Notes: a model not told the origin generated them from the sequence alone. A DNA stretch of 64,000 bases from Ruminococcus sp. (GCA_017460665.1 JAFUAO010000041.1:174925-238924), one strand, 5' to 3'; shown: positions 1 through 8,799, counted from the stretch's first letter. Program-made: numbers and translations.

Positions 1-35
1 ATCACATCTCAAACATATTATATTTCATAAGAAAA

Positions 36-41
36 TATAAT
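36..41 (+). promoter_or_regulatory. probable -10 box of the sugar transporter operon
   Basis: TATAAT lies 26 bases upstream of the start codon of the binding-protein gene, in an AT-rich leader. The -35 position about 17 bases upstream has only a weak match, so this is a tentative call. A strong ribosome site (AAGGAGGAAA) follows at 52-61. Confidence 0.45.
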
Positions 42-67
42 ATACATAATTAAGGAGGAAAAATCTA

Positions 68-1546
68 ATGAACACACTTAAGAAGACATTAGCATTAGTA
101 GCTACTCTCGCTATGGCAGCAACTGCTTTCGTAGGCTGCGGCGACGACGCTTCATCCAGCTCTTCTTCTGAGGCTTCTACTGAGTCTAGCGAGGAGTCCA
201 GCGAGGAGTCCGGCGAGGAGTCCAGCGAGGAGACACCCGCTGAGCCCTCTGGTGAGATCGACGCTTCTGTTGCTACAGGCGGCGACCAGTTCACAGTAGC
301 AGCTTGGAACGCTGACGATGTACCTTACCTCATCGCTCAGTGGAAGGGCATCAGCTTTGACACTATCGCTGACGATCTTGCTAACGGCAAGGTAGACGGC
401 ATCAACTTCATCAACTTCGGTGTAGGCGGCGGCGACGCTTCCGAGAAGTACGATCAGCTCTTCCAGAGCGGCGAGGATCTCGACGTTTACTTCTGTGAGG
501 CTGACTGGGCTCTGAAGTATGTAAACGACGACACTAAGACACTTGCTCTTGAGAAGCTCGGCCTTTCTGATGCTGACTTCCCGAACCTCTACAGCTACAC
601 TGACGAGATCGGTAAGGCTACAGACGGCGCTAACGCTGGCAAGCGTGTAGGTGTTTCATGGCAGGCTGCAGCAGGCGGCTTCTACTACAGAGCTGACCTG
701 GCTAAGGATTACCTGGATGCTGATTCACCTGAGGCAATGCAGGAGCAGATCTCTGACTGGGATAAGTTCGTAGCTGCTGCTGAGACAGTTGCTGACAAGT
801 CTGGCGGTAAGACAGCTCTGGCTGATACTCTCGGTGGTATGTGGCAGGCTTACGCTTGCGGACGTACACAGCCTTGGGTAGTTGATAACAAGCTCGTTAT
901 CGACGACTTCTGCAAGGACTTCGCTGACACAGCTAAGAAGCTCTGGGACATCGGCGGTATCACAAAGAACGGCCAGTGGACAGATGAGTGGACAGCTGCT
1001 GGTACAAACGACACCTGCATGGGTTACTTCGTATCTACATGGGGCTTCGGTGGATTCGCACTCGACGCTGCTGGCGGCGAAGGCGGAGCTACATACGGCA
1101 ACTGGAACGTTTGCCAGGGTCCTCAGGCCTTCTACTGGGGCGGTACATGGATCGTTGTTAATCCCGCTACAGATAACGGCGATCTCGCTAAGGAGTTCAT
1201 CATCTCTGCTACTTCTGACGAGGCTCAGATGTCTGAGTACGCTAAGAACAAGCCTGAGTATGTTAACAACAGCAGCGTAATGGATAGCCTCATTTCTTCT
1301 AACACAGTATTCAATGAGACTATCACAAACAACCTGGGCGGACAGAACTTCTATGCTGCTCTGGCTGACAATGCTAAGTCCATCAACTTCAATGGCCTTA
1401 TCACTCCTTACGATGCTACTATCAAGACCAACTTCATCAACGCTGTTCAGGAAGAGTACCTCGACGGTTCTGGTGATTGGGATAAGACTCAGGAAGCATT
1501 CAAGGACAAGGTTGCTGAGGCTATCACAGACCTGGAGATTGACTAA
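68..1546 (+). CDS. sugar ABC transporter substrate-binding lipoprotein
   Basis: This is the extracellular solute-binding lipoprotein of a CUT1-type carbohydrate importer. A lipoprotein signal peptide ends in a lipobox (AFVGC) with the lipidated Cys at residue 24. A low-complexity Ser/Glu tether follows at about 29-64, then a family 1 binding-protein fold rich in Trp and Tyr, typical of sugar-binding clefts. Its 492 residues suit the family. Two permease genes follow after a hairpin, and no ATPase is present, so the importer probably uses a shared MsmK-type ATPase encoded elsewhere (inference). Codon use is strongly biased (GCT, GAG, AAG, GGC), suggesting high expression. The sugar cannot be read from the sequence. 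Confidence 0.93.
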   Translation: MNTLKKTLALVATLAMAATAFVGCGDDASSSSSSEASTESSEESSEESGEESSEETPAEPSGEIDASVATGGDQFTVAAWNADDVPYLIAQWKGISFDTIADDLANGKVDGINFINFGVGGGDASEKYDQLFQSGEDLDVYFCEADWALKYVNDDTKTLALEKLGLSDADFPNLYSYTDEIGKATDGANAGKRVGVSWQAAAGGFYYRADLAKDYLDADSPEAMQEQISDWDKFVAAAETVADKSGGKTALADTLGGMWQAYACGRTQPWVVDNKLVIDDFCKDFADTAKKLWDIGGITKNGQWTDEWTAAGTNDTCMGYFVSTWGFGGFALDAAGGEGGATYGNWNVCQGPQAFYWGGTWIVVNPATDNGDLAKEFIISATSDEAQMSEYAKNKPEYVNNSSVMDSLISSNTVFNETITNNLGGQNFYAALADNAKSINFNGLITPYDATIKTNFINAVQEEYLDGSGDWDKTQEAFKDKVAEAITDLEID

Positions 1547-1586
1547 TTACAAACAAATATACCTTGATCTAAATACGATCATGATG

Positions 1587-1620
1587 CCTACGGAATACTT
1601 CGGTATTCCGTAGGTGTATA
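1587..1620 (+). terminator. intra-operon hairpin between binding protein and permease
   Basis: A perfect 12-bp stem (CCTACGGAATAC/GTATTCCGTAGG) with a TTCG tetraloop at 1587-1614 is followed by a poorly U-rich tail. Such hairpins commonly let the binding-protein message exceed the permease message by partial termination or 3' end protection (inference). Confidence 0.8.
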
Positions 1621-1657
1621 TTTATTTAACAATTGATTCTTTGAGAGGGTGTGTGTT

Positions 1658-2719
1658 ATGGCATCAGCTGCACAGAGGCGAATTAAATCCATCAGCTATG
1701 CAAAATATGGCTACTTATTTATTCTGCCGTTTTTTATCGTTTATTTCATTTTCCAGTTATGGCCTCTGATCAATACCTTCATCATCAGCTTTAAGGGCAA
1801 CGGTAATGCCGAGGCTCTTGAGACTTATGTGGGATTTGATAACTATAAGGCTATCCTCTTCGGTGGCGAGAACCGTGCCATCAAGATGGTCCATCAGAAA
1901 TTCCTGGCTTCACTGGTCAACACTGTTATCCTGTGGGTAGGTAACTTTATTCCTCAGATCATTCTGTCTCTTTCCCTTGCTGTATGGTTCACTGAGGCTA
2001 ACCTCAAGATCCCGGGAAAGGGATTCTTCAAGATCGTTATGTATCTCCCGAACATCATCACAGCAGCTTCAGTTGCTGTACTGTTCCTTCAGCTCTGCGG
2101 TGAGGCTGAGAACGGCCCTGGTGCCCTTAACCTCCTGCTAAACAAGATGGGAGTAGTTAGTCAGGACGCTACATCCGAGAAGTATGATACTATCAAGTTC
2201 ATCACCGGTGTTTGGCAGTCCCGTGGAGTCGTAATGTTCATCCAGACATGGATGTGGTTCGGTAATACCATGATCATGCTCATGTCCGGTATCCAGGGTA
2301 TCAACCCCTCACTGTTCGAGGCTGCTGCTATCGACGGTGCAAGCTCGGGACAGGTCTTCAGAAAGATCACCTTCCCTCTGTTGAGCCCCATTATGGCTTA
2401 TACTCTGGTAACCTCCATGATCGGTGGTCTCCAGATGTTCGATATTCCTTATCTCTATCATAAGGATCCTAACAAAGTCAGTGATAACCTCAAAACTGTT
2501 GCTGTTTATATTTACGAATATTTCCACGACATCGTATCTCCTAAGATGGGCTACGCTGGTGCAGCTTCAGTTATACTTTTCTTTATCACTCTTGTTCTGG
2601 GCTGTATCGCCTTCTATCTCACCCGTGACAAGGACGAGATCGCTAAGAAGAAGCAGCGCAAGAAGATCGCCCAGCAGGCAAAGAGAGAAAGTAAACAGTT
2701 TGGAGGTCTTTCGATATGA
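1658..2719 (+). CDS. sugar ABC transporter permease (MalF-type)
   Basis: This is an inner-membrane permease of the CUT1 family with about six membrane segments. The cytoplasmic EAA loop that docks the ATPase is visible at about residues 221-244 (EAAAIDGASSG...P). I start it at ATG 1658 because GAGAGGG lies 7-8 bases upstream; a GTG three codons earlier overlaps that ribosome site. It ends in a Lys/Arg-rich cytoplasmic tail and overlaps the next permease by 4 bases (ATGA), indicating translational coupling. Confidence 0.92.
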   Translation: MASAAQRRIKSISYAKYGYLFILPFFIVYFIFQLWPLINTFIISFKGNGNAEALETYVGFDNYKAILFGGENRAIKMVHQKFLASLVNTVILWVGNFIPQIILSLSLAVWFTEANLKIPGKGFFKIVMYLPNIITAASVAVLFLQLCGEAENGPGALNLLLNKMGVVSQDATSEKYDTIKFITGVWQSRGVVMFIQTWMWFGNTMIMLMSGIQGINPSLFEAAAIDGASSGQVFRKITFPLLSPIMAYTLVTSMIGGLQMFDIPYLYHKDPNKVSDNLKTVAVYIYEYFHDIVSPKMGYAGAASVILFFITLVLGCIAFYLTRDKDEIAKKKQRKKIAQQAKRESKQFGGLSI

Positions 2720-3612
2720 GTAATATGAAATCTGTTTATGGAACAGGCAAGGATAACTATACCGCTAAGATCAGACTGAAGTCAACAGTTCTCTTCATTT
2801 GGTTCGTTATTCTTACTATCATATGCCTCCTTCCTATTTACATCCTTATTATCAATGCTACCCGTGAGAATTCTGAGATCGCAAACGGTATCTCCTTCAT
2901 TCCCGGTACTAACCTTGGAAAGAACATCACAAAGCTCTTCAAGGACGTAAACTATCGTACAGTTTACGATGTATGGATCGGTTACAGGAACAGCCTTTTC
3001 ATCACAGGCTTTGCTACCGTTTTCACAGTATTCTTCTCTGCAATGACAGCTTACGGTATCCACGTTTACGACTTCAAGCTCAAGGAGATCTCCTACACAG
3101 TCATCCTTCTCGTAATGATGGTACCTGTGCAGGTAACTTCTGCCGGATTCGTATCCTTCATGCTGAAGCTGAAATTGACAGATACATACTGGCCTCTGAT
3201 CGTGCCCTCGATCGCAGCACCTGCGGTAGTTTACTTCATGCGTTCCTACATGAAGTCATCCTTCCCGCTCGACATCGTTGAGGCTGCCCGTATCGACGGC
3301 TGTAACGAGTTCAGGACCTTCGTATCCATAGCGATACCCATGATGAAGCCCGCTATCGCTGTACAGGCTATCTTCGCCTTCATCGCTAGCTGGAACAACT
3401 TCTATACACCTAACATGATCCTTATCAGCTCCAAGTTCAAGCAGAAGACCCTTCCTATGATGGTATCTGCTATCCAGGCTTCTGATAAGTTCACAGATTA
3501 CGGTGCTATCTACTTGGCAATTGCGCTGAGTATCCTGCCTATCGTTATCGTTTACATTCTCCTTTCCAGATTTATCATCGCAGGCGTTGCCCTCGGTGGT
3601 GTAAAGGAATAA
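2716..3612 (+). CDS. sugar ABC transporter permease (MalG-type)
   Basis: This is the second permease subunit and forms the translocation pore with the preceding gene product. A membrane segment near residues 22-45 is followed by five more. The EAA loop starts at residue 189 (EAARIDGCNEF...P). At 298 residues it has the normal length for MalG-like CUT1 permeases. TGGAGGT at 2701 serves the overlapping start. It is the last gene of the operon and is followed by two back-to-back terminators. Confidence 0.92.
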   Translation: MSNMKSVYGTGKDNYTAKIRLKSTVLFIWFVILTIICLLPIYILIINATRENSEIANGISFIPGTNLGKNITKLFKDVNYRTVYDVWIGYRNSLFITGFATVFTVFFSAMTAYGIHVYDFKLKEISYTVILLVMMVPVQVTSAGFVSFMLKLKLTDTYWPLIVPSIAAPAVVYFMRSYMKSSFPLDIVEAARIDGCNEFRTFVSIAIPMMKPAIAVQAIFAFIASWNNFYTPNMILISSKFKQKTLPMMVSAIQASDKFTDYGAIYLAIALSILPIVIVYILLSRFIIAGVALGGVKE

Positions 3613-3620
3613 TATCAAAG

Positions 3621-3648
3621 CAGCACACTTCGGTGTGCTGTTTTTTTT
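3621..3648 (+). terminator. terminator 1 of the sugar transporter operon
   Basis: An 8-bp stem (CAGCACAC/GTGTGCTG) with a TTCG loop is followed by eight T. It is a textbook intrinsic terminator just after the permease stop codon. Confidence 0.93.
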
Positions 3649-3650
3649 GC

Positions 3651-3675
3651 GGACGCCGATCGGCGTCCTTTTTTT
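3651..3675 (+). terminator. terminator 2, in tandem
   Basis: A 7-bp stem (GGACGCC/GGCGTCC) with a GATC loop is followed by seven T, only two bases after the first terminator's U-tract. The pair insulates the sporulation operon from the highly expressed transporter operon. Confidence 0.9.
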
Positions 3676-3705
3676 GTCATAGCTGCTCCGACCCGTGAAT
3701 ATACT
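3676..3705 (+). promoter_or_regulatory. candidate SigE promoter of spoIIIA
   Basis: GTCATA at 3676-3681 and AATATACT at 3698-3705 are spaced as expected for a mother-cell SigE promoter (known for spoIIIA in Bacillus). There is no good SigA promoter here. The match is by eye and imperfect in the -10 box. Confidence 0.5.
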
Positions 3706-3726
3706 TTGGTGTAAGGAGTTGATGAG

Positions 3727-4632
3727 GTGGACCACAGTACAAGCTATGAGATCATTGCAAGATACCTGCCCCAAGCTGTCCGGGAGGCCATGAGGAGAGT
3801 TCCCCAGTCGGCCAGAGAACGCCTCAGTGAGGTCCGGCTCCGCAGCGGCCGTCCAGTCAGCTTCGTTTATCCGGACAAGTTCCGCTTCCTCGCAAGGGAC
3901 GGGAGGCTTTCCCCTGATCATAGGGCTCAGGGCCTCCTGACGACTTCCCCGGAGGAGCTTTCTGCCGTGGTGCAGGCGCTGGCTCGGTTCTCGGTCCACA
4001 GCCGTCCCCGTGAGCTTGCCCAGGGCTATTTCGTCATTGAGAACGGGATCCGGGTGGGAGTTTCCGGGGCCTTCTCCGAAGCGGATCCGCCTGTTCTCAG
4101 GCAGTTCACAGGCCTGAATTTCAGGATCTCCCGTCAGGTCATTGGCTGCGGAGCGGAGATCCTCCGCCTCATGGAGCGCAGCGGCGGCAGCGTTCTGATC
4201 TGCGGAGAGGTCAATTCCGGAAAGACTACGGTCCTTCGGGATCTGTGCCGGCTCTGCGGAGACCGCTGGAAGGTGACCTTGATCGATGAGCGCAGCGAGA
4301 TCGCTGGAGACTGCGACGTGGGGGCCATGACGGACGTGCTGTCCGGGTGCAGCCGCTCCCACGGGATCACAATGGCTGTGCGGACCCTTTCCCCGGATCT
4401 GATCTTCTGTGATGAGATCTCTACCGATGCTGACCAAGAGGCTATTTTTCTGGCTTTGGGAACTGGCGTGCGCTTTGCCGCAACGATCCATGCTGGCAGC
4501 TATGAGGATCTTTTTCGGCGAAAGACAGCCTCGGAGCTCCTTTCAAGGGGAGCGTTCAGTCACGCTGTTTTCCTGACCGGCAGCAGCTTCCCGGGGCGGA
4601 TCTCCGAGATAAGGAGGCTCGGCCGTGGTTAG
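3727..4632 (+). CDS. spoIIIAA: stage III sporulation protein AA, secretion ATPase
   Basis: This is the ATPase of the SpoIIIA complex, related to type II/IV secretion ATPases. It acts on the mother-cell side of the engulfed forespore membrane. The Walker A motif GEVNSGKTT has Lys166, and a Walker B-like stretch DLIFCDE lies at 224-230. The start is a GTG at 3727 preceded by AAGGAG at 3713-3718; a nearby ATG is out of frame. Its 301 residues match the family. It is the first gene of a complete spoIIIAA-AH operon and overlaps spoIIIAB by 8 bases. Confidence 0.94.
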   Translation: MDHSTSYEIIARYLPQAVREAMRRVPQSARERLSEVRLRSGRPVSFVYPDKFRFLARDGRLSPDHRAQGLLTTSPEELSAVVQALARFSVHSRPRELAQGYFVIENGIRVGVSGAFSEADPPVLRQFTGLNFRISRQVIGCGAEILRLMERSGGSVLICGEVNSGKTTVLRDLCRLCGDRWKVTLIDERSEIAGDCDVGAMTDVLSGCSRSHGITMAVRTLSPDLIFCDEISTDADQEAIFLALGTGVRFAATIHAGSYEDLFRRKTASELLSRGAFSHAVFLTGSSFPGRISEIRRLGRG

Positions 4633-5128
4633 GGTCGTGGGAGCGCTTCTGCTGACTCTCTGCGGTGGTGGGGCAGGCGTGATATTTGCCGAAAAATTGA
4701 GGGAAACACGAGATCTCTCCCGGCAGACATCTGACCTTATTCGTGCTCTTGCAGCCTCGGTCCGTGGGAGGGAAACTGACCTCTTCCGGCTTATCGGGCT
4801 GCTGAGAGCGGACGACCGCCTTGGTCTGCTGACCTTTCTCAGTGATCTGCCGGAAGATTTCGCACCGGAGACCGATCTTCCGGCGCTATGGAGGCAGTCA
4901 GCCTCCTCTCAGCCGGGAGCCTCGCCAGCCCAAAGGCAGCTCCTCTCGGAGATCAGCTTCGCCCTGACCGCAGCCGACTCGGAAAGCGTGCTCCGGTCGC
5001 TGGAAGTGCTGGAGGAGCGCTCCCGGCAGCTTGAAATGACGGCGCAGGACAGGCTCGAAAGGTGCGGAAGGCTCTATCGGAGCCTGGGTCTGCTATTTGG
5101 CGCAATGGCCGGGATCCTCGTAATATAG
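4625..5128 (+). CDS. spoIIIAB: stage III sporulation protein AB
   Basis: SpoIIIAB is a GspF-like membrane component that partners SpoIIIAA. A membrane segment at the N-terminus and a second at the C-terminus (GLLFGAMAGILVI) enclose a helical cytoplasmic part. Its 167 residues are near the usual 170. Translation starts at a GTG overlapping the end of spoIIIAA. Identity is supported mostly by operon position and topology. Confidence 0.88.
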   Translation: MVRVVGALLLTLCGGGAGVIFAEKLRETRDLSRQTSDLIRALAASVRGRETDLFRLIGLLRADDRLGLLTFLSDLPEDFAPETDLPALWRQSASSQPGASPAQRQLLSEISFALTAADSESVLRSLEVLEERSRQLEMTAQDRLERCGRLYRSLGLLFGAMAGILVI

Positions 5129-5146
5129 CCAAAAGGAAGGGATAAA

Positions 5147-5344
5147 ATGGATATAGACCTGATTTTCAAGATCGCCGGAGTCGGGATCATCGTGTCGGTG
5201 CTGAGTCTGGTGCTGAAACGGGCGGAACGGGAGGAACAGGCCATGATGACCACGCTGGCCGGCCTGATCGTGGTCCTCGTGCTAATCGTTCAGGAGATCG
5301 GCGGCCTCTTCGAGCAGGTCAAAACGGTGTTCGGCCTATGGTGA
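5147..5344 (+). CDS. spoIIIAC: stage III sporulation protein AC
   Basis: This is a 65-residue membrane protein with two hydrophobic helices separated by a short charged turn (KRAEREEQ), the family hallmark. AAAAGGAAGGGAT precedes the ATG. It lies between spoIIIAB and spoIIIAD and overlaps the latter by 7 bases. Confidence 0.92.
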   Translation: MDIDLIFKIAGVGIIVSVLSLVLKRAEREEQAMMTTLAGLIVVLVLIVQEIGGLFEQVKTVFGLW

Positions 5345-5727
5345 GGGACAGCCTTTCGACTGCCGGATTTTGCCTGTGTTCAGCCATTTTGGCGGTCCTT
5401 CTCCGGCAGTATTCCCGTGAGCAGTCCATGGCCGCAGCCCTTGCCGCCTGCATTGTGGTGGCTGCAGCCGCCCTGTCCATGGGTGCGCCGTTGGTGGAGG
5501 AGCTCCAAGAGCTCTTCTCGGAGTCTGGCCTTGCAGAAGGCTATTTTTCGGTAGTTTTCAAGGCCATAGCCGTTGCGTTCATCACCCAGATCACGTCAAG
5601 CCTCTGCCGGGACTGCGGTGAAACTGCGATCGCTGCAGCAGCCGAGATGTGGGGCCGTGGAGCCCTCGTTTTTCTGAGCCTTCCGCTGATCCGGGAGCTT
5701 GTAAGAAGGGCAGGTGAGCTGCTGTGA
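5338..5727 (+). CDS. spoIIIAD: stage III sporulation protein AD
   Basis: This is a 129-residue membrane protein with about four hydrophobic segments, an enlarged relative of SpoIIIAC. The SpoIIIAD-like segment FKAIAVAFITQITSSLCRDC is clear. It overlaps spoIIIAC (7 bases) and spoIIIAE (4 bases). Confidence 0.92.
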   Translation: MVRDSLSTAGFCLCSAILAVLLRQYSREQSMAAALAACIVVAAAALSMGAPLVEELQELFSESGLAEGYFSVVFKAIAVAFITQITSSLCRDCGETAIAAAAEMWGRGALVFLSLPLIRELVRRAGELL

Positions 5728-6821
5728 GAAGGACAGTCTTAGGGCTGATGATCGCCTGTATTTCGGCAGTTTTTCTTTTGTGGGGAGCATCGACTCTTCC
5801 GGCATTCGCACAGGAGGAGGCTCAGGAGCAGATCCTTTCAGAGATCGACCAGATTCTTTCTGAGTCGGATCTGGAGCTGAGCTGTCAGGAGGCAGCGCAG
5901 CTCTCTCCCCAGGGCTTCCTTGAGACTGCAAAGACCGCAGTGATCAGCCGTTTGGGAGCTCCTCTGCGGCTCCTAGGGAGCCTTGTGCTGATAGCTGTGT
6001 TTTCCACAGTTGTTGGAGCTCTTTCCGAGGGCGGATCCCAGGCCGGCCGGCTCACCGAAATGGTCGCAGCGCTGGCGGCGGTGGGAGTAGTCCTGCCCCA
6101 GATCTGCGTAGTTTACGAGACCGCCGCTCAGGTGATCTCCCGGACCGGAGGCTTCATTTTGGTCTTCGTTCCGGCCTTTGCCGGGCTTACGGCGGCCTGC
6201 GGAGGCCTGACCTCGGCAGGAGCCTACGACATGATGATCCTTGGGGCCTCCCAGCTCATCGTCGCCCTTTCTGAGAGCTTTCTGATGCCAGTTTTGGGCG
6301 TAGTTTCGGCACTTTCCATTACCGGGAGCGCTTTTCGCAGCCGCCCCTCGGACGCTCTGGTGACGGCTCTGCGGAAGGTCATCGTGTGGGCGATGACAGT
6401 TGTGATGACCCTGTTCACCGGCTTTGTGAGCCTGAAATGCACGATCGCAGGCCGGGCGGACAGCGCCCTCTCGAAAACTGCTCGCTTCGTGATCTCGGGA
6501 GCGGTGCCGGTGGTGGGCGGAGCGGTCTCAGATGCCTATTCTTCGGTCCGTGGGAGCTTCGACATCCTCCGCTGCACGGTGGGAGCCGCCGGTACTGCTG
6601 CGATCATTCTGATCATGGTGCCGCCGGTCTTGGAGCTCCTCCTCTTCCGGGGAGCCCTCAGCCTGGGAGCGGCAGCGGCTGAGATCTTCTCAGCGGAGGC
6701 CCTTTCAAAGCTGCTCAGGAGCTTCGACAGCGGACTAGCGATAGCGCAAAGCCTGCTGGTGAGCTACGGGCTGATGTTCCTCATCAGCTCAGCCATTCTG
6801 ATACAAAGCGGAGGTCTATGA
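5724..6821 (+). CDS. spoIIIAE: stage III sporulation protein AE
   Basis: SpoIIIAE is the large polytopic membrane protein of the channel. An N-terminal signal-like helix (about residues 7-28) precedes an extracytoplasmic part and about seven membrane segments. Its 365 residues are in the normal range. The start is GTG in a GTGA overlap with spoIIIAD, and the stop overlaps the spoIIIAF start. Confidence 0.93.
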   Translation: MRRTVLGLMIACISAVFLLWGASTLPAFAQEEAQEQILSEIDQILSESDLELSCQEAAQLSPQGFLETAKTAVISRLGAPLRLLGSLVLIAVFSTVVGALSEGGSQAGRLTEMVAALAAVGVVLPQICVVYETAAQVISRTGGFILVFVPAFAGLTAACGGLTSAGAYDMMILGASQLIVALSESFLMPVLGVVSALSITGSAFRSRPSDALVTALRKVIVWAMTVVMTLFTGFVSLKCTIAGRADSALSKTARFVISGAVPVVGGAVSDAYSSVRGSFDILRCTVGAAGTAAIILIMVPPVLELLLFRGALSLGAAAAEIFSAEALSKLLRSFDSGLAIAQSLLVSYGLMFLISSAILIQSGGL

Positions 6822-7285
6822 CTATGGAAGGCTTAAATTCGGCAGTTAGAGCACTTTGCGCAGTCTCTGCCGGCATATGTATGGTGGAAGCTCTGGCCGG
6901 AGGGACTAAGCTGAGGGCCCAGCTACGCCTGATCCTTGACCTGATCCTAGCGCTGGTGCTGACGGCGCCTTTCGTCAGCGGCGGACTGGACTTCCGGCTG
7001 CCGGCGGTCAACGAGGCGGACCTGAGCGCCTACGGCTACTCTCAAGAGGCCTATCTTGCCCAGATGAGGGCTCAGTCTGAGGAGAACATCGCCTCGGTCC
7101 TGGCGGAGCAGATCGCTGCGGCCGGGATAAGCTGCGAAAAAGTTTCGGTGGAGGCTGATATTTCGCCGGACATGAGCATATATATTACTAAGGTGGAGCT
7201 TGAAACGGACAGCTTTTCCGAAGCCGCACAGGTGGTAAAGAGCAGTCTCGGGGCAGAAACGGAGGTCGTAAATGGAGATCGCTAA
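6818..7285 (+). CDS. spoIIIAF: stage III sporulation protein AF
   Basis: Two N-terminal membrane helices (about residues 10-50) are followed by a ring-building-motif-like domain. The 155 residues are slightly shorter than in Bacillus. An ATGA overlap with spoIIIAE and a 14-base overlap with spoIIIAG indicate coupled translation. Identity rests on position and topology as well as the C-terminal domain. Confidence 0.88.
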   Translation: MTMEGLNSAVRALCAVSAGICMVEALAGGTKLRAQLRLILDLILALVLTAPFVSGGLDFRLPAVNEADLSAYGYSQEAYLAQMRAQSEENIASVLAEQIAAAGISCEKVSVEADISPDMSIYITKVELETDSFSEAAQVVKSSLGAETEVVNGDR

Positions 7286-7805
7286 CAGGCTCAGAGAGCT
7301 GCTCAAAAACCGAAGCGGCACGGCCATCGTCGTACTTTTGGGAGGGGCCGGGCTGCTGCTGATCCTGCTCTCGTCCCTATTCCCGGGAGCTTCCCCCAAA
7401 GAGGAGCCCGACCAGCCCTCTGCTGAGATAACGGCGGAGGAGTACAGGCTCTCGGCGGAGGCAAGGCTCGAGGAGTTCCTTGGGGGGATCGAGGGCGCCG
7501 GACAGGTGAAGGTATGCCTGACGGTGGGGAGCGGACAGCGCCGTGTCTACGCTTCAGAGGACAAGGTCAGCCGCTCGGCGGACCGGACAGAGGAGGAGAG
7601 GAAATATGTTATAGTTGGCGGGAACAGCGAAAGATCTGCGCTGGTGGAGAAGGTGGAGCTCCCGGAGATCACCGGCGCAGCGGTGCTCTGTACCGGCGGA
7701 GGGAGCCCGGTGGTGCAGGAGAGGATATACAAGGCGGTCACGGCGGTGCTGGGACTGCCTGCCGGAAGGATCTACGTTACTGAACTCAAGGAGGAATACA
7801 GATGA
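7272..7805 (+). CDS. spoIIIAG: stage III sporulation protein AG
   Basis: SpoIIIAG forms a large ring in the intermembrane space. It has one membrane anchor near residues 17-37, an acidic linker, then a domain with the family motif LEEFLGGIEGAGQVKVCLTV. Its 177 residues are near the usual length. It has an ATGA overlap with spoIIIAH. Confidence 0.92.
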   Translation: MEIANRLRELLKNRSGTAIVVLLGGAGLLLILLSSLFPGASPKEEPDQPSAEITAEEYRLSAEARLEEFLGGIEGAGQVKVCLTVGSGQRRVYASEDKVSRSADRTEEERKYVIVGGNSERSALVEKVELPEITGAAVLCTGGGSPVVQERIYKAVTAVLGLPAGRIYVTELKEEYR

Positions 7806-8350
7806 AAAAGCCATCAATGATAATCGGAAAGAAGCAGATAATCATGACCTGCCTGACCCTGATGCTGGCGATCGCAGTGTACATAAACTATACGGCAGCT
7901 CCGCCGCTGGGGGGACGTGACAGCGTGGGAGTCTCTGAGAAGGAGAGCTACGGCGAGACTGAGTTCGTCAGCGCCGAGGCCGATCCCTCCGAGGAAAACG
8001 CCGAGGACTTCTTCGCTCAGGCAAGGCTCGACAAGATGAACGACCGTGATCAGGCGGTCCAGACCCTCCAGTCGATCATCGGCGGAGGAGACCTTACCGA
8101 GGACGAAATGGTGGTCAACGCTCTTGACGCTGTGGAGGTCTCACGGCTGATCGAGTCCGAGGGAACGATCGAAACTTTGATCAAGGCTCAGGGCTTTGAG
8201 GACTGCGTTGCCTATCTTGACGGGGAGACTGCCAAGGTCGTGGTCCGCACAGAGGGCCTTGATAAGGCCCAAGCAGCCTCTATAAAGGAGATAATTTTGG
8301 GAGAAAGTGAAGTTTCTGTAGAAAATATAAGAATTTTTGAGGTAAAGTAG
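7802..8350 (+). CDS. spoIIIAH: stage III sporulation protein AH
   Basis: SpoIIIAH forms the mother-cell half of the SpoIIIAH-SpoIIQ channel (established for Bacillus). One membrane helix at about residues 11-29 is followed by an acidic linker and a ring-building domain with the conserved C-terminal pattern (SEGTIETLIKAQGFEDCVAY). Its 182 residues are shorter than the 218 of B. subtilis because of the linker. It is the last gene of the spoIIIA operon; no terminator is visible before the next promoter. Confidence 0.93.
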   Translation: MKKPSMIIGKKQIIMTCLTLMLAIAVYINYTAAPPLGGRDSVGVSEKESYGETEFVSAEADPSEENAEDFFAQARLDKMNDRDQAVQTLQSIIGGGDLTEDEMVVNALDAVEVSRLIESEGTIETLIKAQGFEDCVAYLDGETAKVVVRTEGLDKAQAASIKEIILGESEVSVENIRIFEVK

Positions 8351-8379
8351 TTGAATAATGAGAATTTTTTTGGTATAAT
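8351..8379 (+). promoter_or_regulatory. SigA-type promoter of the yqhY-nusB operon
   Basis: TTGAAT at 8351-8356 and TATAAT at 8374-8379 are separated by 17 bases. It begins directly after the spoIIIAH stop codon and gives the housekeeping genes a vegetative promoter independent of the sporulation operon. Confidence 0.85.
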
Positions 8380-8451
8380 ATACGAGTAGGGGTGTATAGC
8401 AAGTAATAATTAAAAGATACACCCAAATCTTTGGACTTCCGGAGGTACAAT

Positions 8452-8787
8452 ATGGACGAAGTAAAAAAGCCTGCTGCAAGCAAGCTGAAGATATCAGAGG
8501 ACGTTATCATCACCGTCGCCAAGCTGGCAGCCCTTGACGTCAAGGGCGTTGCCGGTCTGGACGGCGAGGTGGGCAAGATGAGCAAGCTCCGCAAGAACGG
8601 ACCTATCTCTGCGAGCATGATCGGAGACGTTGCCGCTATCGAGATGAGGATCAAGGTAAGGGGCGGCGAGAAGGCTACCGCTGTTGCACAGGAGGTGCAG
8701 TCTGCCGTAAAGGAGAACGTTCAGAATATGACGGGCGTTACCGTGGCAAGAGTAAACGTTACGGTCAACGGCGTGGTATTTGAATAA
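8452..8787 (+). CDS. Asp23/Gls24 family protein (YqhY-like)
   Basis: This is a small acidic/basic-balanced alpha/beta protein of the Asp23/DUF322 family, with the typical IRVRGGEKATAVAQEVQ-like segment (here IKVRGGEKAT) and VNVTVNGV at the end. YqhY has been linked to fatty-acid synthesis control near accBC in Bacillus. Here acc genes are absent and nusB follows after 12 bases. I start at ATG 8452 because GGAGG lies at 8441-8445; an upstream TTG in frame has no ribosome site. Confidence 0.88.
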   Translation: MDEVKKPAASKLKISEDVIITVAKLAALDVKGVAGLDGEVGKMSKLRKNGPISASMIGDVAAIEMRIKVRGGEKATAVAQEVQSAVKENVQNMTGVTVARVNVTVNGVVFE

Positions 8788-8799
8788 AGGAGAGGTCAA

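Noticed and set aside
168-250. DNA repeat in the Ser/Glu linker of the binding protein
   Set aside because: It is codon repetition of a low-complexity tether, not a mobile or CRISPR repeat.
3256-4491. Long minus-strand reading frame opposite the permease and spoIIIAA
   Set aside because: It spans two terminators and two well-supported plus-strand genes and has no recognisable domain; it is a shadow caused by GC-rich codon bias.
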